This document shows positions 6,041 to 11,373 of a stretch of 13,015 nt of DNA, piece by piece. A model generated the notes under the pieces. The model was given only the letters and a program-made list of their open reading frames with translations, did not search any database and was not told the origin of the DNA. Position 1 is the first letter of the stretch, and each line of letters starts with the position of its first letter. Where the stretch lies: NCBI GenBank assembly GCA_014799675.1, contig JAAVHM010000119.1, positions 1 to 13,015 of the forward strand, read 5' to 3'. The position numbers and the translations under genes are program-made. The stretch is from Ruminococcus sp. GTDB taxonomy: Bacteria > Bacillota > Clostridia > Oscillospirales > Ruminococcaceae.

Positions 6041-6712
6041 ATGGGAATTTTAAACGAAATGTTCGGAGACGGTGAAAGTCTTTCTGAAATTAAAGAGGGG
6101 GATCTTCTTGCGGCCGGGGACTATGTCAGCGAAAAGGAAATAATGCTGTCGGGATATAAGGAATTCCGCAAAAGATATATTATGAAAAATCTTATTTTAA
6201 GGCTTTTCATAGTTGCTGTTGCAACGGCTTCCGCGGTTTTTATGACTGTGACAAGTCCCGCTGACGATAAAATGATACCTGTTTTCTGCGTGGTTTTGTG
6301 CGTTTTCATTGCGGTGTATTTTATAAGTCAGAATGTTCAGAACAAGAAAAAATACATGGCAAGTCTGGACGGCCTTTCGGGTATACCATATCATGTGGAG
6401 ATTTACACGGATAAGATAAAAATTTCCGATATGTCTCCCGTTGAGGAAACTGCGGAGGAAGTCAAAGAGGAAAATGAGACGGAAATTTCCCCCGAAGAGG
6501 AAATCCCGCAGGAGGAAGAAAACCCAACAACAGTGATACATCTTGATTCACAGATAGTCGATTTATTGGAGAAAGAAAATATTTTTATACTTGTGGTAAG
6601 AAAAGCTTATTTGTTTATAGTTCCCAAATCGGCATTTTCGCAGGAGGATACCCAAAAGGTACGTGAAAAGCTTTCCAACATAATGGGAATAAGGTATAAA
6701 AAATATATATGA
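6041..6712 (+). CDS. YcxB-like two-helix membrane protein
   Basis: 223 residues between gyrB and gyrA. There is a soluble N-terminus, two hydrophobic segments at about 50-70 and 78-96, then a cytoplasmic-type domain split by a strongly acidic insert (about 135-160, largely Glu with Pro, Thr and Ser). The flanking halves, HVEIYTDKIKIS (118-129) and IHLDSQIVDLL...FIVPKSAFS...QKVREKLSNIMGIRYKKY, fit the YcxB-like C-terminal domain pattern of small membrane proteins in Bacillota. No catalytic motif is visible, and function is not known. GAGGTG at 6030-6035 precedes ATG 6041, and the 14-base gap from gyrB indicates translation from the gyrB transcript. Family assignment is by pattern; membrane topology is inferred from hydrophobicity. 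Confidence 0.75.
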   Translation: MGILNEMFGDGESLSEIKEGDLLAAGDYVSEKEIMLSGYKEFRKRYIMKNLILRLFIVAVATASAVFMTVTSPADDKMIPVFCVVLCVFIAVYFISQNVQNKKKYMASLDGLSGIPYHVEIYTDKIKISDMSPVEETAEEVKEENETEISPEEEIPQEEENPTTVIHLDSQIVDLLEKENIFILVVRKAYLFIVPKSAFSQEDTQKVREKLSNIMGIRYKKYI

Positions 6713-6791
6713 AATTGTAGGGGCGGGGTCTCCCCGCCCGTTTGAATGTATCAGAAAAAACGGGACGGGAAACCCGTCCCCTACGAAATTT
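6712..6791 (+). repeat. Two-hairpin palindromic element between the YcxB-like gene and gyrA
   Basis: An 80-base element with imperfect inverted ends (AAATTGTAGGGG on the left, CCCCTACGAAATTT on the right) that starts at the stop codon of the preceding gene. Inside it are two perfect 8-bp hairpins: GGGCGGGG (6721-6728)/CCCCGCCC (6732-6739) with loop TCT, and GGGACGGG (6762-6769)/CCCGTCCC (6773-6780) with loop AAA. There is no T-run after either, so it is not a standard terminator. The shape is that of a REP or MITE-like mobile repeat. Confidence 0.8.
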
Positions 6792-6800
6792 GTGATTTAT

Positions 6801-6806
6801 TATAAT
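6801..6806 (+). promoter_or_regulatory. Possible gyrA -10 box (weak)
   Basis: A perfect TATAAT lies 25 bases upstream of the gyrA start, but no -35-like hexamer is found at 16-18 bases; that position is inside the GC-rich repeat. It may be chance in an AT-rich spacer. gyrA could instead be read through from gyrB. Confidence 0.25.
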
Positions 6807-6830
6807 CTCTAATTAAGGAGTGTTTAAAGT

Positions 6831-9380
6831 TTGTACAACGATGAAAATTCTAAAGTCATAAACGTTGATATCGAAAGCGAAATGAAAAAATCGTTTTTGG
6901 AATATTCAATGTCGGTAATTGCTTCCCGCGCCCTGCCCGACGTTCGGGACGGCTTGAAGCCCGTTCACAGGCGTATAATCTACACAATGGACGATGCGGG
7001 AAATACCTCCGACAAGCCTTACAGAAAGTGCGCCTATACAGTCGGTGAAGTTCTGGGTAAATACCACCCTCACGGCGACGCTTCCGTTTATGACGCTTTG
7101 GTGCGTTTGGCGCAGGATTTTTCTCTTAGATATCCTCTTATTGACGGTCACGGAAACTTCGGTTCAACGGACGGAGACCCTCCTGCCGCTTACCGTTACA
7201 CAGAAGCAAGAATGGCGAAAATTGCGGGGGAAATGCTTGCTGATATCGGCAAGGACACGATCCCATACCGTCCAAACTATGACGACCATTTGCTTGAACC
7301 GGAAGTCCTGCCCTCCCGTTTCCCAAACCTTTTGGTAAACGGTTCGATCGGTATTGCTGTCGGCATGGCGACAAATATCCCGCCCCACAATCTCCGTGAA
7401 GTTATCGGCGCAATTGACGCAATGATAAAAGACCCCGACATTTCCATTGAGGGGCTTATGGAACACATCAAGGGACCCGATTTCCCCACAGGCGGAATTA
7501 TCATGGGACGCGCGGGAATTCGTTCCGCATACGCAACGGGCAGGGGAAAGCTTACTCTCCGCGCCCGCACGGAAATTGAGGAAATAAAAGGCAGACAATG
7601 CATAATCGTCACGGAAATTCCCTACATGGTAAACAAGGCAAGACTTGTTGAAAGCATTGCAACCATGGCAAAGGAAAAGCGCGTTGAGGGAATTCATTTC
7701 GTCCGCGACGAGTCCGACAAGGAACACGCCGTTAGAATTGTTATCGAGCTTAAAAAGGACGCTGCCCCAATGATTGTCCTTAACAAGCTTTTTGCATACA
7801 CTCAATTGCAGGACACGGTGGGCGTAATTATGCTTGCCCTTGTCCGCGGAGAGCCAAAAGTCCTCACTCTGAAGCAAATGCTTGAAGAGTACATTGATTT
7901 TCAGGTGGACGTTATCCGCCGCCGCACAGAGTTCGACCTTAAAAAGGCAAGAGAAAGAGCCCACATTTTAGAGGGACTTATGACCGCCGTTGACAACATT
8001 GACGAGGTCGTAAAAATCTGCCGCACATCAAAGGACGCTTCCGAAATAAAGGCAAGGCTTATTGAACGCTTCGGCATTACCGAAGTTCAGGCGGACGCTA
8101 TCGCGCAGATGAGACTTGTTCAGCTTTCGGGCTTGGAGCGTCAGAAGCTTGAGGACGAATTGAACGCGCTCCATGCAAAAATTCAGGAATTCCTTGAAAT
8201 TCTGGAAAACCACCAGAAGGTTCTTGAAATAATTGCCGCCGAGCTGGAAATTATCAAAAACAAATACGGCGACGAAAGACGTACCGCAATTGAAACAATT
8301 TCGGGCGAAGTAGACGTTGAGGACTTGATCCCCGTGGAAAACTGCGTTGTTACCTACACAGATATAGGTTACATCAAACGCCAGCCTGTTTCGGTTTACA
8401 AGGCGCAGAACCGCGGCGGCAAGGGTGTTTCGGGCATGAAGCAGAGGGACGAGGATTTCGTTCAGGAAATGTTTATCAGCTCCAGCCACGACCATATTCT
8501 CTTTATTTCCAACAAGGGAATTATGTACAAGCTCCGCTGCTTTGAAATTCCCGAGGGCTCAAAGCAGGCGAGGGGACTTAATATTGTTAATATCCTGCCC
8601 ATGGGCGAGGGTGAAAGCGTTGCGGCAATGCTCAATACCTCCGATTTCAGCGAGGGCAAATATGTTATAATGGTAACGAAAAACGGCAAGATCAAGCGTA
8701 CCTCTCTTGAAGCTTACAAGAACGTCCGCAAGAACGGTCTTATTGCAATAGGACTTGACGAGGGCGACGAAATTGCTTCTGTTGTTCTCACCGAGGGTAA
8801 CGCGCAGCTTATTATTGCGACAGAAAACGGCATGGCAATTCGTATTGAGGAGGAAAAAATAAGGGCATTGTCCCGTTCCGCACACGGTGTAAAGGCGATA
8901 ACCCTCCGCGGCGGTGACAAGGTTGTTTCAATGGCATTGCTCCGAGAGGGTGCGGAAGTTCTCACCGTTACCGACAAGGGCTTCGGAAGAAGAAGCAGTC
9001 TTGACAGTTACCGAATTCAGAACCGCGGCGGCTTTGGTCTGCTTAACTATAAGGCTTCCGAGGAAAAAGGAAAGGTCTGCGGCGTAAGAGTTGTAAGCGA
9101 TGACGAGGACGTTATTATGATCTCCACAGACGGAATTATAATACGAATTCGCGTCAGCGACATCAGAGTTATGGGAAGATACGCAACGGGCGTGCGGCTC
9201 ATGAGAATGTCGGGCGACGGAACGGTTGCGGCGTTCACCTCCGCGGAGCATGACGACACGGCGGAGACGGCAAAGGTTGAAGAACCCAGTGAGGAAGAAA
9301 TTGCCGCGGCTGAGAATGAGGAAAAGTCCGAAAAGATTGTTGAAGAACCTGTTCCCGCAGATGACGGCGACGAAGAATAA
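6831..9380 (+). CDS. gyrA: DNA gyrase subunit A
   Basis: The DNA-cleaving and wrapping subunit of gyrase, 849 residues. The start is TTG 6831, supported by TAAGGAG at 6814-6820 ten bases upstream and by the typical N-terminus (KVINVDIESEMKKSFLEYSMSVI); the next in-frame ATG is too far inside the conserved core. The catalytic tyrosine is Tyr123 in AYRYTEARM. The quinolone-determining region reads HPHGDASVYDALV, with Ala84 at the position of E. coli Ser83 and Asp88 at that of Asp87. The C-terminal beta-pinwheel has a GyrA box QNRGGKG at 526-532, slightly off the Q(R/K)RGG(R/K)G consensus, and a related QNRGGFG at 730-736. Residues from about 806 form an acidic Glu/Asp-rich tail. Ends just before an intrinsic terminator. 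Confidence 0.98.
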   Translation: MYNDENSKVINVDIESEMKKSFLEYSMSVIASRALPDVRDGLKPVHRRIIYTMDDAGNTSDKPYRKCAYTVGEVLGKYHPHGDASVYDALVRLAQDFSLRYPLIDGHGNFGSTDGDPPAAYRYTEARMAKIAGEMLADIGKDTIPYRPNYDDHLLEPEVLPSRFPNLLVNGSIGIAVGMATNIPPHNLREVIGAIDAMIKDPDISIEGLMEHIKGPDFPTGGIIMGRAGIRSAYATGRGKLTLRARTEIEEIKGRQCIIVTEIPYMVNKARLVESIATMAKEKRVEGIHFVRDESDKEHAVRIVIELKKDAAPMIVLNKLFAYTQLQDTVGVIMLALVRGEPKVLTLKQMLEEYIDFQVDVIRRRTEFDLKKARERAHILEGLMTAVDNIDEVVKICRTSKDASEIKARLIERFGITEVQADAIAQMRLVQLSGLERQKLEDELNALHAKIQEFLEILENHQKVLEIIAAELEIIKNKYGDERRTAIETISGEVDVEDLIPVENCVVTYTDIGYIKRQPVSVYKAQNRGGKGVSGMKQRDEDFVQEMFISSSHDHILFISNKGIMYKLRCFEIPEGSKQARGLNIVNILPMGEGESVAAMLNTSDFSEGKYVIMVTKNGKIKRTSLEAYKNVRKNGLIAIGLDEGDEIASVVLTEGNAQLIIATENGMAIRIEEEKIRALSRSAHGVKAITLRGGDKVVSMALLREGAEVLTVTDKGFGRRSSLDSYRIQNRGGFGLLNYKASEEKGKVCGVRVVSDDEDVIMISTDGIIIRIRVSDIRVMGRYATGVRLMRMSGDGTVAAFTSAEHDDTAETAKVEEPSEEEIAAAENEEKSEKIVEEPVPADDGDEE

Positions 9381-9390
9381 AAATAATTTT

Positions 9391-9420
9391 ACCCTGCTTT
9401 TTTGGAGCAGGGTAATTTTT
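9391..9420. terminator. Bidirectional intrinsic terminator between gyrA and hpt
   Basis: ACCCTGCT (9391-9398) and AGCAGGGT (9406-9413) form a perfect 8-bp stem with a 7-base loop, followed by AATTTTTT on the plus strand. On the minus strand the stem is followed by TAAAATTATTTTT, so it can also stop leftward hpt transcripts. It sits between the two convergent genes. Confidence 0.9.
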
Positions 9421-9434
9421 TATATTTTTAAATT

Positions 9435-9450
9435 TGTTTCATGCGGAACA
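9435..9450. promoter_or_regulatory. Degenerate parS-like site
   Basis: TGTTTCATGCGGAACA matches the 16-mer at 10110-10125 except for two core bases (CACGTG becomes CATGCG). It also keeps flanking T and A, giving TTGTTTC on one side and GGAACAA on the other. It lies between the terminator and the hpt stop codon. Probably a decayed or weak ParB site. Confidence 0.4.
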
Positions 9451-9454
9451 ATTT

Positions 9455-10003
9455 CTAACTTTCTATGCAAGCCACATAGGGAAGATTTCTGTAATATTCC
9501 GCATAGTCAAGTCCATACCCCACCACAAAAAGGTCGGGAATTGTGAACAGGGACAAGTCAGCTTTAAAGTCCACCTCACGTCTTTCAGGCTTGTCAAGCA
9601 AAGTAATGACACGGAGGGACGCGGGGTTTCTGCCCTTTAAAATTTCGGCAATGCTTTTCAAAGTTCTGCCCGAGTCTATGATGTCCTCAACGATAACAAC
9701 ATGATAATTGCTGATATCCTGCTGCAAGTCCATTGTAATGGTGACATCTCCAGAGGAGGAAGTTCCCTCATAGTAGCTTTTCGCCGCCATAAAGCCTATT
9801 TCGCAGGGGACGGTTATTTCTCTGCACAGATCGGCAAGAAAAACGAAAGCTCCCTTTAAAATACTCACCAGAAGCAGGGGAGTGCCGTCGTAAATTTCGT
9901 TAAGGCTTTGACCTGTTTTTTTAACGGCTTCCCGAATTTTTTCCTCGGAGACTACCACATTTAGTGTATTTTTTCTGTAATCTTCTATATCTTTGAATTT
10001 CAT
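9455..10003 (-). CDS. hpt: Hypoxanthine phosphoribosyltransferase
   Basis: A cytosolic purine-salvage enzyme that converts hypoxanthine (and usually guanine) plus PRPP to IMP or GMP. Starting at ATG 10003 gives 182 residues, the normal length. Motifs in order: SILKGAFVF (47-55), SYYEGTSSSGDV (76-87), the PRPP loop VEDIIDSGRTL (105-115), LLDKPERR (135-142) and the purine-binding VGYGLDYAEYYRNLPY (161-176). The frame is open to an upstream ATG at 10042, but AGAGGT (10010-10015) lies just before the 10003 start, and the upstream ATG falls within the promoter just beyond its -10 box, so the shorter form is chosen. It is transcribed leftward toward gyrA and ends 40 bases from the shared terminator. 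Identity is very secure. Confidence 0.96.
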   Translation of the reverse strand: MKFKDIEDYRKNTLNVVVSEEKIREAVKKTGQSLNEIYDGTPLLLVSILKGAFVFLADLCREITVPCEIGFMAAKSYYEGTSSSGDVTITMDLQQDISNYHVVIVEDIIDSGRTLKSIAEILKGRNPASLRVITLLDKPERREVDFKADLSLFTIPDLFVVGYGLDYAEYYRNLPYVACIES

Positions 10004-10030
10004 GATTTTACCTCTTTTGTTTTTTCTTTT

Positions 10031-10059
10031 AGTATAACACATTTACATAGTTTCGTCAA
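10031..10059 (-). promoter_or_regulatory. Housekeeping (sigma-A) promoter of hpt
   Basis: On the minus strand, TTGACG (10054-10059), a 17-base spacer, then TATACT (10031-10036) preceded by TG one base away (extended -10). It starts transcription about 20 bases before the hpt start at 10003. The -35 box lies 10 bases from the parS palindrome at 10070-10085, so proteins bound there could affect it. Confidence 0.85.
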
Positions 10060-10069
10060 GATAAAAAAT

Positions 10070-10085
10070 TGTTCCACGTGGAACA
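10070..10085. promoter_or_regulatory. parS: parS site 1
   Basis: TGTTCCACGTGGAACA is a perfect 16-bp palindrome matching the parS consensus TGTTNCACGTGNAACA. With flanking T and A the symmetry extends to 18 bp. ParB-family proteins nucleate here. Its centre is 20 bases from the centre of the next palindrome. Confidence 0.85.
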
Positions 10086-10088
10086 AAG

Positions 10089-10106
10089 TTGTTAAATTTT
10101 TAACAA
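10089..10106. promoter_or_regulatory. Rex-operator-like palindrome between two parS sites
   Basis: TTGTTAAATTTTTAACAA matches TTGTTAA-N4-TTAACAA, the operator consensus known for the NADH-sensing repressor Rex in Clostridia. It lies centrally between parS sites 1 and 2, 20 bases centre to centre from each. The nearest promoter is that of hpt, with the -35 about 30 bases away. Its TTGTT/AACAA arms are the same as those of parS site 1, so it could instead be a parS derivative with a changed core. Confidence 0.55.
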
Positions 10107-10109
10107 TAA

Positions 10110-10125
10110 TGTTTCACGTGGAACA
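10110..10125. promoter_or_regulatory. parS: parS site 2
   Basis: TGTTTCACGTGGAACA matches the parS consensus at every defined position. It lies three bases after the Rex-like palindrome and 22 bases before the noc stop codon. The site and the adjoining palindrome are repeated at 12769-12810. Confidence 0.85.
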
Positions 10126-10146
10126 ATTTTATTTTTATGTAAATTT

Positions 10147-10938
10147 TTACTTAGTGGGAATTCTTACTATGTACTCAATAAAACCCTCCTGCTGAATTTT
10201 TTTGGAATCAGCGTTTATTCCCGCCGCTTTCATCATTTCCACCGCCTTGTTAATGGTGTTCACAAAAAGCCGTACGTCCTTAAAAACAACGCTCCGTTTC
10301 CGCAGACTTTCCATTTCCGTTTTCTTGTGAAGCATGGTGTCTATAAGACGTTCCGTGGCTTCGACGTTGAGTTTTCTGCAATGAATCGTCTCTAAGATCT
10401 GGGGACGCATTTCTTCGGGAAGCTTTAAAAGCGCGCGGGCGTGACGTTCCGTGAGACCGTATTCTGTAATTTTATTTTTTGTGTATTCGTCAAGCTTTAA
10501 AATGCGGAGCTTGTTCGCTATGGTGGACTGGGATTTCCCAAGCTTTAAAGCGGCGTCCTCCTGGGTCATTCCGTAAAAATCTATCAGCTTCGCAATTGCT
10601 TCCGCCTCGTCAAATACGGACAAGTCCTGCCGCTGAATGTTTTCTATAAGAGCCATTACCGCGGAGTTTCTTCCACTCATTTCAACGATTATGCAGGGGA
10701 CAGTCTCCATGCCAAGCATTTTTGCCGCCCGCAGACGGCGTTCTCCCGAAACAAGCTCTATCTCCCCGTTTTCCCTGCGGACCGTCAGGGGCTGGAGAAT
10801 TCCGTTCTGGAGGATACTTTGAGCAAGTCCGTCCAAGTCCTCAAAATCCTTCCGCGGCTGGTATGGGTTGGGGACAATTTTATCTGTCTCGATCTGCACT
10901 ACCTTGTTTACTACCTTTTCTTTTACCAAAAACGGCAT
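10147..10938 (-). CDS. noc: Noc-type ParB-family DNA-binding protein (nucleoid occlusion)
   Basis: 263 residues. N-terminal ParB/CTPase domain: IVPNPYQPR (21-29), GERRLRAAK (65-73) and ALIENIQRQDL (96-106), the GERR and ENIQR motifs that bind CTP in ParB clamps. A helix-turn-helix at about 125-148 follows, then TERHARAL (163-170). The C-terminal region ending FIEYIVRIPTK resembles Bacillus Noc. At the positions that separate Noc from ParB it has Gln137, Lys143 and Arg165, the Noc-type choices. Noc blocks division over the nucleoid; Bacillus Noc also has an N-terminal amphipathic membrane anchor, which is short or missing here. AAAGGAAG (10946-10953) precedes ATG 10938. No parA or second parB is in the window. 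It could alternatively act as a ParB at the nearby parS sites. Confidence 0.85.
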   Translation of the reverse strand: MPFLVKEKVVNKVVQIETDKIVPNPYQPRKDFEDLDGLAQSILQNGILQPLTVRRENGEIELVSGERRLRAAKMLGMETVPCIIVEMSGRNSAVMALIENIQRQDLSVFDEAEAIAKLIDFYGMTQEDAALKLGKSQSTIANKLRILKLDEYTKNKITEYGLTERHARALLKLPEEMRPQILETIHCRKLNVEATERLIDTMLHKKTEMESLRKRSVVFKDVRLFVNTINKAVEMMKAAGINADSKKIQQEGFIEYIVRIPTK

Positions 10939-11014
10939 TTTAACACTTCCTTTAAGAAAACAGAGGATAAAAGTCAGAATTCTATCCTATTTTACAATTT
11001 ATGGAATTTTTAAC

Positions 11015-11023
11015 ATTATACCA
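11015..11023 (-). promoter_or_regulatory. Extended -10 promoter of noc
   Basis: On the minus strand TGGTATAAT, a perfect -10 hexamer with an extended TG. No good -35 is present at 17 bases. It would start about 70 bases before the noc ATG, leaving a leader with a small AGGATA/TATCCT inverted repeat. It lies between the stop of the upstream small gene and noc. Confidence 0.6.
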
Positions 11024-11067
11024 CGTTTCAAAAAAGAAAAATGTCGGTTTAGCGGACAGAAACAAGG

Positions 11068-11295
11068 TCAAAAATTTTCATACGGACAATATTGATTAAG
11101 GAAAACCACCCCGTCATCGTAAAATTCAAGTACGCGCATAGGCTCGCTGTGCATGACGTTGTAGGAATTCACATAGACCGTGACAAATCCCGCAACGAAA
11201 GCCGTCATAAGAACAAACGCCGTGACTGTGTAAAATGCCCACCTGCGGAGCTTTGCTTTGCCGTCCATGGCAACATTAAAATTAAATGGGTTCAT
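11068..11295 (-). CDS. Small single-pass membrane protein of unknown function
   Basis: 75 residues. A short polar N-terminus with a basic patch (KAKLRR, 13-18) leads into one hydrophobic helix at about 19-42, followed by a 33-residue tail with an acidic patch and ending FLNQYCPYENF. The basic residues before the helix predict the N-terminus inside and the tail outside, which is an inference. TGGAGGA (11304-11310) lies eight bases before ATG 11295, strong evidence that this is a real gene. I do not recognise a family. It lies between spoIIP and noc, all leftward. The 75-base gap after spoIIP contains a hairpin and a parS-like palindrome, so co-transcription with spoIIP is possible but not shown. 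Confidence 0.75.
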   Translation of the reverse strand: MNPFNFNVAMDGKAKLRRWAFYTVTAFVLMTAFVAGFVTVYVNSYNVMHSEPMRVLEFYDDGVVFLNQYCPYENF

Positions 11296-11313
11296 TTTTA
11301 CTTTCCTCCACTT

Positions 11314-11329
11314 TGTTTCACGTAAAACA
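11314..11329. promoter_or_regulatory. parS-like site, one core mismatch
   Basis: TGTTTCACGTAAAACA differs from the ideal TGTTTCACGTGAAACA by one base in the CACGTG core. It lies four bases upstream of the Shine-Dalgarno of the 75-residue gene, in its 5' leader. Confidence 0.5.
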
Positions 11330-11330
11330 A

Positions 11331-11373
11331 TTTAAAAAGTACCCCGCCCCCTTTGAGGGGGACTTCCCCGCTA
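11331..11373 (-). repeat. Short GC-rich hairpin repeat at the spoIIP stop codon
   Basis: On the minus strand it reads TAGCGGGGAAGTCCCCCT, CAA, AGGGGGCGGGGTAC, then TTTTT. CCCCCT/AGGGGG form a 6-bp stem (11347-11352 with 11356-11361). The spoIIP TAG stop is the first triplet of the repeat. It resembles the ends of the repeats at 3922-4010 and 12647-12730 joined together. The TTTTT nine bases after the stem suggests it may act as a weak terminator for spoIIP. Confidence 0.55.

Noticed and set aside
7164..7964. A 266-codon open frame on the minus strand inside gyrA
   Set aside because: Antisense to the conserved gyrase core, no recognisable domain; the skewed codon use of gyrA explains the lack of stops.
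9961..10042. Longer hpt starting at 10042
   Set aside because: The extra codons run through the promoter region next to the -10 box and lack a ribosome binding site, whereas 10003 has one.
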